NCBI GenBank assembly: GCA_012034805.1
Contig: JAAUOP010000024.1
Location: 1 to 44,866 of the forward strand
Direction of reading: 5' to 3'
Source: Synechococcales cyanobacterium CRU_2_2
Lineage (GTDB): Bacteria > Cyanobacteriota > Cyanobacteriia > PCC-9006 > JAAUQQ01
Length of the DNA stretch: 44,866 bases
The notes beneath the pieces were generated by a model. It was not told the origin of the DNA and made no database searches. It saw nothing but the letters and a program-made list of their open reading frames with translations. The position numbers and the translations under genes were made by a program. Positions 1 through 10,076 of the stretch are shown piece by piece. Numbering within the stretch: the first letter of the stretch is position 1; each line of letters opens with the position of its first letter.

Positions 1-179
1 ATGTCGTGGGAGCCACAGGTCGGGCAAGTCAGTTCTATGGTCATCTTTTCCTTTCTCCTACAACCGCTTCTGTTTGCTACAACAGTTTTCCCTTGTTTTC
101 CTTTATCCTTTACACAAAAGCACTACCTACGGATTTTCAATCTGATCAGGGCAGACCTTGAGCGATTTCGACAACTACA

Positions 180-207
180 GTAATTTAGCAATCGTAATTT
201 AGCAATC
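180..207. repeat. 14-bp tandem duplication
   Basis: Two perfect copies of gtaatttagcaatc lie directly before the membrane-protein gene that starts at 224. It is one of many unrelated short tandem repeats in this window. No function is evident. The first 180 bases of the window hold no gene I can support. Confidence 0.8.
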
Positions 208-223
208 CAGACAAACTACAATC

Positions 224-918
224 ATGGAACAGTTTAAATTTTCCCTTGGCCCCTACGAATTATTTGCCTCGATCATTGGGGGGTTGCCATTGAGCTTGGC
301 GATGTATCTTATGATCAACCCGACGCTGGGAATTGGAAAGGCGATCGAAACTCTGCCAAAGTCATTCTCGCTACAAACTGCGATTTTGCTGGCAACGTTG
401 AGCTACATTCTAGGTGGCGTTATTCAAGGCGCGACCTGGAGATATTTTCTGTTTTTATGCAAAGCATTTCGACAAGATTATCATTATTTTAAAGATCTGC
501 AGGCAAGAATCAAATTCATCGAAGACTCGGCGAGAATATCAATACAAAAACACTTGATTTTGAAGACAAGTTGATTCTACTTTTACGTGAGAAAGTTGGA
601 GCCCCAAAGAACATAGACTGGACAATCTCTAGGCTGAACTCATACCTAAAAGAGCATGATCGACCATCTGCGGTAACCGCTGAATCGCTGATGGCTTCTC
701 ATATTATGTACAGGAATATCTCTTTTGGTCTTCTCATTTTAGGCCTGACTATTCTGCTTAACGCATTCTTATTTGTGATCGAAGGATCGAGCTTCAGTCT
801 ATTCTCGATTATCCTACTCTCGATTACCCTAGCTTATATGGCATTTTTTCGGTCATTGTCATTTAAGCGATGGCATCAAAGGGAAGTTCTGCTGGGCTTT
901 TACTTTGCGAATATTTAG
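224..918 (+). pseudogene. small four-helix membrane protein, frameshifted
   Basis: I do not recognise the family. The first frame (from ATG 224) has two hydrophobic segments, about residues 12-32 and 50-75, and then runs out of sense near 530-545. A second frame resumes with ENINTKTLDFEDKLILLL and carries two more hydrophobic segments (about 720-785 and 800-850 in base coordinates) before the stop at 918. Adding one base near 530 joins them into one protein of about 231 residues with a charged cytosolic-type loop between two helix pairs. The break is either a sequencing deletion or a real mutation. Other frames in this window show the same one-base losses, so error is quite possible. It has no functional neighbours and no predicted role. 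Confidence 0.55.
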
Positions 919-1003
919 AATGGGAAAAGCTAGGTATGAGGTGTTCGATCGCCATCACATACTAGTGATTTTGGGTTGGGTTTTGGGGCCTCAAGGTAAC
1001 ATT

Positions 1004-1145
1004 AGGTTTCTTGCATGAAGAGAAACAGCTCCCTCATCCCCCAGCTCCTTGCTCCCAAAAGGGGAGAATGGGAGCAACTTCAAAATCCCTCTCCCCCAGT
1101 GGGAGAGGGATTTAGGGTGAGGGTCTTGATGTGTACAAGAGGTCT
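1004..1145 (+). repeat. MITE-like dispersed repeat, copy 1
   Basis: This roughly 140-bp element is repeated in inverted orientation at 17051-17186. It contains a palindrome (CCCTCTCCC / GGGAGAGGG) and a CTCCC-AAAA-GGGG core. Its ends are imperfect inverted repeats (ending ...aagaggtct). It carries no ORF. It lies in the 302-bp spacer (919-1220) between the broken membrane gene and the 3' end of pepN; I see nothing else in that spacer. The structure fits a non-autonomous palindromic element such as those common in filamentous cyanobacteria. Confidence 0.75.
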
Positions 1146-1220
1146 ATTCTAAGCTCTGTTAGGTTTCGGTTGGATTTCGCAGAGCTCAACCCAACCGATG
1201 GAAACTATTTAACTCTTATT

Positions 1221-3921
1221 TTATGGTGCTTCAGGGGCTGTTTCTGGCAACGCCTCAAGTGCCGTTTGTTTCGCCTTCGCTTCCAACTCCACCAATCGGC
1301 TTTTGAGCGACTGATTATCTTTCTTGATCTGCTCCATCTCAAGCTGTAATTGCTTCACCGCCTTATCAGAGCCAATTTTGCCCTGCACCCGTTTGATCGC
1401 TTCCTCGGCCCGCTGCTTCACCCGCCCGTCCGGTGAGGATTCGGACAAGCTGCGCAAAATGGCGATCGCCCCCCCGTTTCCATTGACCCCAGCGCCCCCA
1501 ACACCGCCATCTGGGTCATAAACGCCACCTCCCGCGAAATCTCCTCCAGTCGGTTCAAAATTCGCTCTAAATTTGCCTCCGATTGCCCCCGCGAAATTGT
1601 GCCCAAAGCCCGAACCGCAGCTAGTCGCAAAGCTTCGGGGACGCCCAGAGTTGTATAGTCAAGAACTAGCCCTAGCGCTGCCTCCGACGTTTTCATCTGG
1701 GCCAGCGCGCCGATCGCTCCCGCTCGCACCAACTCATTCCAGCCTGCACGCTCCTTCAGCGCAGCCTTAAGCAACTTCAGGACTGGTTTCTCTTTGCTTT
1801 CACCTGCAATACCAATCTTGGCCATGGCCCCTAGAGTGCGCAGGGCGGCTGCTTCTACGGTGTAGGCTGGGTCGCCTTTTTCGGCGATCGCCTTCACGGC
1901 CTGGTAACTCAGCTTGGTCTTAAACTTACCCAGCGCCAAGACCACCGCCCGCCGCACATGGGCACTCTCATCCCGCAGCCCCACCAGTAGGGCATCCTGA
2001 ACTTGGTCGAGCTGAACTTTTCCGAGAGCATGGGCAATTTCCATCCGCACTGCCCAGAAGGGTTCGGCTTGGAGCGCGGCGGCTAGGGCTTTGACGGCTT
2101 CGAGGCTGCCCTTTTTGGCGATCGCCTCCGCCGCATAAATTCTGGCAATGGGATCCAAATCTTGTTGCAGCTGCATCTTTAGTTGAACGAATGGGTAAGC
2201 CAATTTCACTGTTTTCAGGTGATGATTTCCTACATCAAAGCTGACAAAATCAGGCTTCTGCTCCAGCGGAAAGTAGAAACTCTGCTCCCGTTCATGAATG
2301 CGTATACTGAAGGTTTTGATTTGAGGCTGAGTCAGCGTTTTAATCTTTTTGTTAAACTTTTTTGCCGAGGCGGCAGCAACCGTTTTTTCAACCGTTTTTT
2401 CAACATAGCCAAAGCCGACAGGAATCTTCAAATCGAATAAATCCTTGCTATCAAGCTCCGACTCTACCTGAGTTTGAGTCACTGTTAGCTTAGCCATACT
2501 GCTATCGCTGTCCCAACTGTAAGCTACTTTGTAATCTGGGTGGCCGCCCCGGAAAACATACTGGTCAAACAAGAACATCAGGTTTCGACCTGTGGCCTTT
2601 TCGATCGCCCGAATCAGATCAATTGTTTCAATCGTTGCATGCGCATTATCCTTCACAAAGATATGAATGGCCTTCCAGAACATCTCATCTCCTAACACCG
2701 ATCGCAGCATGTGATAAACACAGGAGGCTTTCTCGTACAGGTGTCGATCATAGAGTTCGATCGCCTCGCGATACACATGGGTGACAATTGGCCGTCGATA
2801 GCGCGTTGCATCTTCATCTAGATACTCTCGCTGGGCCTCCAAACGTGCATAGTGCCCCATCTCCTCGCCATACTCATGCGCTAACCACAGCGATTCCGAG
2901 TAGGTCGCCATGCCTTCCTTCAGCCAAGCGTGGGACCAATGTTTGATGACCAACAAATCGCCAAACCACTGGTGCGCTAGTTCGTGGGCCACAAGGGTCT
3001 CGGCGCGGCGACTGTCGAGTTGAGCTCGTTCGTCGATGAGGACGCGATCGGTCAACAGGGTCGCGGAAGTATTTTCCATGCCGCCAAAAATGAAGTCCGT
3101 CACGCAGGCTTGGGCGTACTTGGGAAAGGGGTAGTCATAGCCGAAGGTCCGACTGAAAAACGCAATCATTTGGGGCGTTTTTCCAAGGGTGAGTTGAGCT
3201 TCTGTTTCCTTGCCTTTTCCACATAATAGGGGCAGGGGATGGTGCGACCGCCAATTTTAACCGCATCCGGAATCTCCGCAAAGTCACCCACCGCCAGGGT
3301 CATGAGATAAGTCGGATGAATTTCTTTTTGTTGCCAGTGGAACACTGTTGTGTTTTTTTCCTGGACTCTCTCTTGCAAAACGCCATTGGACAAAGCATAT
3401 AGCGGCTGCGGCACCCGAACCCGAATCTCGGAAGTGGCCAACTGTCCGGGATAGTCAAAGCAAGGAAACCAAAAACGCGAGTCTTCGTCTTCGCCCTGGG
3501 TCCAGACTTGGGTCGGCTTGTCGGGGTAGTATTCGCTGGGCAAGATGAAGTAAAGGCCCCGCTGAGGATGATCGAGGGTATAGGCGATCGCGAGTTCGAT
3601 CGCCTTGCCCGCCTGGGTCGGTTGGGTTAGCTTTACCCTTAGCAGGGTACCGTCGTGCTCGAAGGCCTGAATACTCTTGCCCACTCGAATCTCACCGATC
3701 TCCATCTCAACCGCATCCAACTCCAGACTCTCGATGCCACTACGCACCGGGTTGAGGCGAATGGTGCAGGTGCCCGTGCAGCGCTGATTGGGGATGTCCA
3801 AATCCAGATCGAGGAAGACGTGCTCGACTTGGCCGGGGCGATCGGGGTTGTAATGCGGGTACGAACCGGGGAGCTCGAAAGATTTGCGGCTGTCGCGGGC
3901 TTGGCGGAGGAATTCGTGCAT
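1221..3921 (-). CDS. pepN: M1 family aminopeptidase with HEAT-repeat C-terminus (two frameshifts)
   Basis: This is a zinc metallo-aminopeptidase that trims N-terminal residues from peptides, probably in the cytoplasm. Three consecutive minus-strand frames form one protein of about 900 residues. The N-terminal beta domain (3921-3166) ends just before MIAFFSRTFGYDYPFPKYAQ. The catalytic domain shows the exopeptidase motif GGMEN and the zinc site HELAHQWFGDL followed by the downstream Glu in WLKEGMATYSE. A HEAT-like helical repeat region follows (HVRRAVVLALGKF and similar). The last frame ends in a charged coiled coil (LEMEQIKKDNQSLKSRLVEL). One missing base near 3212 and one in the seven-C run at 1469-1475 explain both breaks. 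The start ATG at 3921 gives the expected N-terminus. The gene is divergent from modA. Confidence 0.88.
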
Positions 3922-3978
3922 AGTGAAACGGTGGGCCTTGGCTTGGGGACGTTATGGATGGCGTCGATGACGGCTTTA

Positions 3979-4021
3979 AGCACAGTTCGTAGCTTGGATA
4001 GGCCAAGCTGCGAACTATGCT
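3979..4021. repeat. long imperfect hairpin
   Basis: Arms of 19 bases (3979-3997 and 4003-4021) pair with one mismatch and one wobble across a 5-base loop. It lies in the divergent pepN/modA spacer. There is no T-run on either side, so it is not a normal terminator here. It may be a palindromic repeat or an operator-like structure. Confidence 0.7.
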
Positions 4022-4177
4022 AGCCTAAATTTAACCTATGAATAGAGCAACCTGGGTTGGCGGCTTTTCAGTATACCAAGCGTAAATTTCAAGCTAGCGA
4101 GAAGCAACAAGAATCCCAGCAAGTGTTCAGAAATCAATCCGTAATGTTGTATGAGCTTGCGCTTTCATGATGATTGT

Positions 4178-4969
4178 ATGAAACGTCAATTTTTTCTAGT
4201 TTTGCTCAGTGCTATGCTAGGCAGTTTTTTTCTGATACTGGGTGTCCAGCAGATCAATCCAGAGCCAGCTCAATTGAATACCACTCTGCTAGTCTCTGCG
4301 GCAGCTAGTTTGAGAGAAGTGATGGAGGAAATCAAGCCGTCCTACCAGCAGGAGTATCCCAATGTAAATCTCACGTTTAACTTTGGGGCGTCGGGAGCAC
4401 TCTTACGGCAGATTGAACAGGGTGCACCAGCTGATATCTTTATCTCTGCTGCTCAGCATCAAATGGATAAATTAGATCAAAAAGGATCACTAGTTCCCGG
4501 CACTCGTAGCAATCTGGCCAATAATAAGTTGGTATTAATTGTGCCTAAAAATTCTCGATCGGTGAGCAGTTTTATGAGTCTAAATCAGCCAGGGATCAAG
4601 CGCATTGCGATCGGCGAACCCCGAAGCGTTCCAGCAGGTCAATATGGTGAACAGGTCTTACAAAAGCTCAACCTGTGGAAAGCATTGAAACCAAAATTGG
4701 TCTATGCCAATCATGTACGGCAGGTATTGGCCATGGTTGAAAGTGGGAATGTCGATGCTGGGCTGGTTTACGCTACGGATGCCAAAATCTCCGATAAGGT
4801 AAAGGTTGTTGTCATCGCCGCCAATAATTTCCATTCTCCGATCGTCTACCCCATGGCAGTTTTACGGAGTAGCAAAAACATTGAGACATCAAAAGTATTG
4901 GCACAGTACTTGTCCAATCGTGAAACCAAGAATATTTTACGTAAGTACGGCTTTATCGTGTCTCAGTAA
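4178..4969 (+). CDS. modA: molybdate ABC transporter periplasmic binding protein
   Basis: This protein captures molybdate (or tungstate) in the periplasm and delivers it to ModBC. ATG 4178 puts a typical signal peptide at the N-terminus (MKRQFFLVLLSAMLGSFFLI) with no lipobox Cys. An in-frame ATG at 4151 would add nine polar residues and is less likely. Family features are LLVSAAASLREVMEEI, FNFGASGALLRQIEQGAPAD and the C-terminal VDAGLVYATDA and PIVYPMAVL. The length of 263 residues is normal for ModA. The gene lies 15 bases upstream of modBC on the same strand, so the two probably form an operon. I saw no clear ModE or Moco-riboswitch element upstream. Confidence 0.93.
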   Translation: MKRQFFLVLLSAMLGSFFLILGVQQINPEPAQLNTTLLVSAAASLREVMEEIKPSYQQEYPNVNLTFNFGASGALLRQIEQGAPADIFISAAQHQMDKLDQKGSLVPGTRSNLANNKLVLIVPKNSRSVSSFMSLNQPGIKRIAIGEPRSVPAGQYGEQVLQKLNLWKALKPKLVYANHVRQVLAMVESGNVDAGLVYATDAKISDKVKVVVIAANNFHSPIVYPMAVLRSSKNIETSKVLAQYLSNRETKNILRKYGFIVSQ

Positions 4970-4984
4970 TGCGAGGAGAATTCT

Positions 4985-6861
4985 GTGACTATTATCATGA
5001 ATGGAGCGATCGCAGTGCCACTCGACCTCTCGCCGCTCTGGATCTCGCTCAAAGCATCCACATTGGCAATGATTATTATCTTCTTTAGTGGCATTGCAGT
5101 TGCCTACTGGATGTTGGACTATCAGGGAAAGAGCCGATCGCTGTTAGAAGGGATTTTGGTCTCCCCATTAATTTTTCCACCCACGGTCGTTGGTTTCTTG
5201 CTACTGCTCTGTTTTGGCAAAAATAGCCCGATAGGTAAGCTGTTGATATCGTTGAATTTCAGCATCGTTTTTACCTGGTATGGCGCAGTTATTACCGCAA
5301 CAGTAGTTGCATTTCCACTAATGTATCGAACAGCATTGGGAGCATTTGAACAAGTCGATCGCAATTTGTTAGCAGTGGCCCGAACGTTGGGAGCGACTGA
5401 ATGGACGGTCTTTCGCCGCATTGTGTTGCCACTCGCTTGGCCGGGAGTTCTAGCTGGAACTGTGCTGGCCTTTGCTCGCGCTTTAGGTGAGTTTGGAGCG
5501 ACGCTGATGTTGGCGGGTAATATTCCGGGGCAGACGCAGACGATTCCGATGGCAATCTACTTTGCCGTGGAGGCCGGAGCCATGGATGAAGCCGGGTTTT
5601 GGGCTGTTGTGATTCTGTTCATTTCGTTGTGTGGCATCGTTGCCGTTAATTTCTGGCAAGATCAGTCAACAGCGAGCCAAGGCGCGATCGCCGCACCGAC
5701 CCACCCAAATCCATCGCCCAATCATGTATCCGAGTTACCTGTCACCGAGTTGCCTGTCACCGAGTTGCCTGTCACCGAGTTGCCTATTACCGGATTGATT
5801 GTCAATATTCAAAAGCAGTTGATCAATTTCGATCTCGATCTCTCGTTCAGTGTGGCCGAATCGACTTTGGGCATCTTGGGGGGATCGGGAGCTGGTAAAG
5901 TATGTTGTTGCGCTGCATCGCAGGGATGGAAAGTCCAAGTCAGGGCCAAATTGTGCTAAACGGGCGAATTTTGTTTGATGCCAAAAGTAGAATTAACATT
6001 CTCAGCCGCGATCGCCGCATTGGTTTCCTCGTTCAAAATTATGCGCTGTTTCCTCATATGACAGTGGCCCAGAACATTGCCTTTGGTTTACCCAAAGCTT
6101 TGTCTACCCGCCATAGACGGCAGCAGGTGGCAACTCAGTTGGCAACAATTCAGCTAGAAGAATATGGCGATCGCTATCCCAATCAACTCTCGGGTGGACA
6201 ACAGCAACGGGTGGCGCTAGCGCGGGTATTTGCGAGTCAGCCAGAGGTGCTCCTGCTGGATGAACCCTTCTCAGCATTAGACACGCACCTGCGTAGCCAA
6301 ATGGAACAAGAGATGGTTGCACACTTACATCGCTTTCATGGGGTAAGCCTGTTGGTCACTCATAATTTAGAAGAAGCATACCGGCTTTGTAAGCATTTGC
6401 TCGTGCTGGAGCAGGGGCATACCCTTGCTTACGGTTCTAAATACGACGTATTTGAACGCCCTGGCCGGTTGGATGTGGCTCAATTAACGGGCTGCAAGAA
6501 TTTTTCTGCAGCAAAGGCGATCGCAGAGCAAGAGATTTTCGCACTCGACTGGGGCGTCTCACTGCGGGTTATGGAGGCCATTCCCGATCGCCTTGCCTAT
6601 GTCGGTTTTCGTGCCCATCAATTTCGCTTCGTCAATGAACTCACTGACCAGGATAATACTGTTCCCTGCTGGCTCGTTTCTATCAGTGAAACACCCCACC
6701 GGATGACTCTCTTTCTCAAATTTAATACGCCCCCCACTCATTTGCAAGATTATGATGTACAGGCAGAGGTGTTTAAGGAGAAATGGGAAAAACTAAAGCA
6801 GAACGCTCAGCCATTCTATGTTCAACTCGAATCTCTCAATCTAATTTTACTCGAAGCGTAG
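4985..6861 (+). CDS. modBC: fused molybdate permease-ATPase ModBC (frameshifted)
   Basis: The membrane permease and the ATPase of the molybdate importer are joined in one polypeptide, an arrangement known in cyanobacteria. The N-terminal half (about 225 residues, five or six hydrophobic segments) has the ModB signature: GATEWTVFRRIVLPLAWPGV and FARALGEFGATLMLAGNIPG. A repeat-rich linker follows, then the ATPase: Walker A GGSGAGKS, signature LSGGQQQRVALARV, Walker B VLLLDEPFSALD. The C-terminus is a TOBE-like regulatory tail. The frame breaks inside Walker A near 5900, and adding one A (GGT AAA AGT) restores GAGKSMLLRCIAGMES. The GTG start at 4985 has a GAGGAG ribosome site about 8 bases upstream; ATG 4997 is the alternative. 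It ends 21 bases from a convergent gene. Confidence 0.92.
5731..5790 (+). repeat. 15-bp tandem repeat in ModBC linker
   Basis: Four units of cgagttgcctgtcac encode (ELPVT)n in the linker between permease and ATPase. The unit length is a multiple of three, so the copy number can change without breaking the frame. Confidence 0.9.
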
Positions 6862-6882
6862 ATGATGAAAAAGCGATCGCCC

Positions 6883-7497
6883 CTACCCCAGATCAAGCTC
6901 AGAAATATCAATATCAGAAAAACTCAACCCCTCCTCGTTCAACTCACCCAATTCTTCAGTGTCCTGAACAAAGCCCACCTTTGGATGTTGAATCACATAG
7001 GGTAACAAAGCCCCCCGCAATCCCTTCAAAATTCGCTTCGGCGTATCGTCCAACACGACAAACAAGGGCAGAACATCCTCCGCTCCATCTGTCAAAATAT
7101 GTCGATAGCGAGGCGGCAAAACCCACTCGTAATTTTTGCTCAGCAGTACCTGCGTCTTTCGCCAACGTCCTAAGAGATCCGAGAAATCTTCGCCAGGTCG
7201 ATAGATAAAAACAAAGATCTCAACCCCGGTTTTAATCTTCCATTCCGGGTCACACATTAAGATGCCAATATCACAAGGAAGTTGTAAAACCTCACTGCGG
7301 TATCGACTGAGGTGGTTATCCAATAATTCCTCGACACGCAACCGAATCAGTGGTAGCGGTACGCCAATCAAGCTATCACCCGGTCGCCGCATACTGGGCA
7401 ACATTTCCAAATAGGGGCGGAACTGTTTGAGTAGTTCAATGAGGGCACTGCGATCGCTATACTCCGCCAGCAGCGCCTCATAATGAGATGGCTTCAT
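6883..7497 (-). CDS. conserved hypothetical protein after pilC
   Basis: I do not recognise the family. The protein has about 204 residues, with no signal peptide or membrane segment. It is rich in charged and leucine residues, with an acidic C-terminus (SFSDIDISELDLG). The start is ATG 7497; the GTG directly before it (7500) is also possible. It starts 5 bases after the pilC stop, so it is almost certainly the last gene of the pilB-pilT-pilC operon. A role in pilus motor function or twitching is a guess from position only. It is convergent with modBC. Confidence 0.7.
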   Translation of the reverse strand: MKPSHYEALLAEYSDRSALIELLKQFRPYLEMLPSMRRPGDSLIGVPLPLIRLRVEELLDNHLSRYRSEVLQLPCDIGILMCDPEWKIKTGVEIFVFIYRPGEDFSDLLGRWRKTQVLLSKNYEWVLPPRYRHILTDGAEDVLPLFVVLDDTPKRILKGLRGALLPYVIQHPKVGFVQDTEELGELNEEGLSFSDIDISELDLG

Positions 7498-7502
7498 CAC
7501 CC

Positions 7503-8732
7503 CTAACCAATATCATTAAAGACCTTAAACATCGGCAGATACATCGACAGCAAAATGATGCCGACCATACCACCGACGACCACAATCATGATCGGTTCCA
7601 TGATGCTGGTCATCGCCTTCACCGCCTGCTCAACCTCATCCTCATAAAAATCCGCCACTTTCATTAACATCGCATCCAATTCACCCGTTTCCTCACCAAT
7701 CATCATCATCTGAATCGACATCGTAGGAAACGCATCAGCTTGGGCGAGTGCCGTGCTGATCATGCCACCGCTTTGCACCTCCACACGGGCATGGTCAATG
7801 GCGTCGGCAATAATTTGATTGCCCGCCGTATCGCGTACAATCTCTAGAGAGGTTAGCATCGGCACACCGGCACGGGTTAAAGAACCAAAGGTTCTGGAAA
7901 ACCGAGCCACCGCATTTTTTTGGATTAGATCACCAAACAAAGGCACCTTCAGCGAAAGTTGATCAATCGTTTTCCGACCCACCGGCGTTCTGTAATATTG
8001 ACGAAACGCAAAAGCCAAACCCGCAATCACCGCAAACACCACTACCATGTTGAGCGGTTTGCGCAGGAAACCGCTGATATTCACCATGATTTGCGTGAAC
8101 AACGGTAAGTCCGTACCCAGCGTTTCGAAAATTCCCGCAAAAATCGGAATCAGGAAGATCGTTAAGCCTAAAAAGACTAATACCGCAAATCCTCCTACCG
8201 TCACCGGATAGGTCATGGCCGATTTGATTTGGTTTTGCAGCCTAGCCGTATCTTCAAGCAGTTTAGAAAGACGAGCCAACACCTCATCCAAAACACCACC
8301 AATCTCACCAGCTTGGATCATCGCAACGTAGAGGCGATCGAAACTCTGGGGAAACTTGCGCATCGATTCAGATAAGTTGGAGCCCTGTTGAACATCATCG
8401 CTCAGTTCAATCAGGGCTTTCTTCAGCTTCGGGTTCGGGCATTGGTCCGAGAGAATGCCGAGCGATCGCACAATCGGCACCCCCGCATTGACCATCACCG
8501 AAAGCTGACGAGAGAAAACGGCTTTGTCCTTGACCGTGACCTTGGCGGTCATTTCGCTCAAGTTAACCTTGCCCAGCTCCTCGAGATTAAATCCCTTAGA
8601 CTCCGTCACATCCTGGACAAACAAGCCCTGGCTACGCAGCAACGAGCGGGCCTCCCGCGCATTGTCAGCCTGCACCTTTTGTTTGGTGAAGTTCCCCTGG
8701 CCATCCCTAATCTGGGCAACGAATGTAGCCAT
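7503..8732 (-). CDS. pilC: type IV pilus inner-membrane platform protein PilC
   Basis: This is the inner-membrane platform of the type IV pilus, which couples the PilB/PilT motors to the pilin fibre. The start at ATG 8732 (MATFVAQIRDGQG) has a GAGGAGA ribosome site 7-8 bases upstream; a 17-residue longer form from 8783 is unlikely. The protein has about 409 residues, the usual length. Two T2SSF domains are visible: FSRQLSVMVNAGVPIVRSL with LARLSKLLEDTARLQNQIKS, and FSRTFGSLTRAGVPMLTSL with MMMIGEETGELDAMLMKVAD. There are three hydrophobic segments, the last near the C-terminus (EPIMIVVVGGMVGIILLSMY). It is the third gene of the pil block, 86 bases after pilT. Confidence 0.95.
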   Translation of the reverse strand: MATFVAQIRDGQGNFTKQKVQADNAREARSLLRSQGLFVQDVTESKGFNLEELGKVNLSEMTAKVTVKDKAVFSRQLSVMVNAGVPIVRSLGILSDQCPNPKLKKALIELSDDVQQGSNLSESMRKFPQSFDRLYVAMIQAGEIGGVLDEVLARLSKLLEDTARLQNQIKSAMTYPVTVGGFAVLVFLGLTIFLIPIFAGIFETLGTDLPLFTQIMVNISGFLRKPLNMVVVFAVIAGLAFAFRQYYRTPVGRKTIDQLSLKVPLFGDLIQKNAVARFSRTFGSLTRAGVPMLTSLEIVRDTAGNQIIADAIDHARVEVQSGGMISTALAQADAFPTMSIQMMMIGEETGELDAMLMKVADFYEDEVEQAVKAMTSIMEPIMIVVVGGMVGIILLSMYLPMFKVFNDIG

Positions 8733-8818
8733 CTGTGCTCTCCTCGCGAGTGAACCCGAATCCTGAATCAATTTAGATTGCAAACGTTAAATTGCAAACA
8801 GTCTGCGCACAACCAGAC

Positions 8819-9954
8819 TTACCCTCGTACCATACCCTGACGGACACCCGTTGCCCCACCGCCTGTCAAGGCAGGGTGATTGCCAATCAAACGCTGAAGT
8901 TCATCTGGCTTAGAGGTCTTAGAGGCCGCCGTCTCAAAGCTAATGATGCCCTCCTTACACATATCCGCCAGCGTTTTCTCCAAAGTAATCATGCCAAGCT
9001 TGGCACCCGTCTGAATCTGGGAATAAATCTGTGCGGTCTTCCCCTCCCGAATCAGGTTAGAAATAGCCGGAGTAATCACCATGATTTCCTGAGCCATGGC
9101 AGACCAAACTCACCGGGCTTGACATTGGCCTTTTGAACTAGGGTTTGGCTAAAGACCGCCACAAGTGAGTTCGAGAGCTGCACGCGAATCTGAGTCTGCT
9201 TATCCGCCGGAAATACATCAATCATCCGGTCTACGGTCTGAGCCGCAGAGCTCGTGTGCAACGTTCCCATCACCAAGTGACCGGTTTCTGCCGCCGTAAT
9301 CGCCAGGTGAATCGTCTCAAGGTCACGCATCTCACCCACTAGAATAATATCTGGATCTTCCCGCAAGGCCGATCGCAACGCATTGGAAAAGCTCTTCGTA
9401 TCTTCCCCAAGCTGGCGCTGGTGGATGACACTCTTGATGGGCTCGTAGACAAACTCGATCGGATCCTCGACTGTCAAAATGTGCTCCGCACGCGTACGGT
9501 TGATCAAATCAATCATTGCCGCCAGCGTTGTGGTTTTTCCAGAACCCGTCGGGCCGGTCACCAAAATCAATCCCCGAGGCTTTTCGGCCATCTCCCGCAC
9601 CACGTCGGGCAAACCCAAGGTCTCAAAACTGGGAATCTTGGAACTGAGCGCCCGCAAACAAGCGGCATAGGTACCCCGATCCTTATAGACGTTGACCCGA
9701 AACCGAGCCAAACCCTTGACGCCGTAGGAACAGTCCAGCTCCCAGTTTTGCTCCAGGGTTTTGCGCTGAGTATTATTCAGCATGCTGAAGATCAGACGCT
9801 GGCACTCCTCCGCTGTCATGGCCTCATTGCCAATCGGAGTCAGCTTACCGCTGATGCGAAAGTAGGGGGGCAAACCAGCGGACAGGTGCATGTCAGAGCC
9901 ACCCATCTCAACGAGCTGCTCCATCAAGTCCTCGATCATAAAATCCATGGCCAT
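8819..9954 (-). CDS. pilT: twitching motility retraction ATPase PilT (frameshifted)
   Basis: This is the hexameric ATPase that drives pilus retraction. Visible motifs are Walker A GPTGSGKTT, an Asp box (ILTVEDPIEFVY), Walker B DPDIILVGEMRD and the His box GHLVMGTLHT. The C-terminal segment holds ISNLIREGKTAQIYSQIQTG, a form of the PilT AIRNLIRE retraction motif. The frame breaks near 9095; adding one G restores PGEFGLAMAQEIMVITPAIS and a protein of about 378 residues. It sits 122 bases after pilB and just before pilC. The cluster order pilB-pilT-pilC is common in cyanobacteria. Confidence 0.94.
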
Positions 9955-10076
9955 GGTTAAACTCTCCGGGTGGTGCTGAATGGTTTAGTGGAAAGAAATC
10001 TAGCGGGAAAGGGGTTTGGCGGACAAAGGCATGACGCAAGAAGGCTAACGGCAAGCGGGTCATTGGGCCCGAACGT

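Noticed and set aside
1..183. 60-residue ORF at the left edge
   Set aside because: No family pattern, no ribosome site and odd composition; probably chance.
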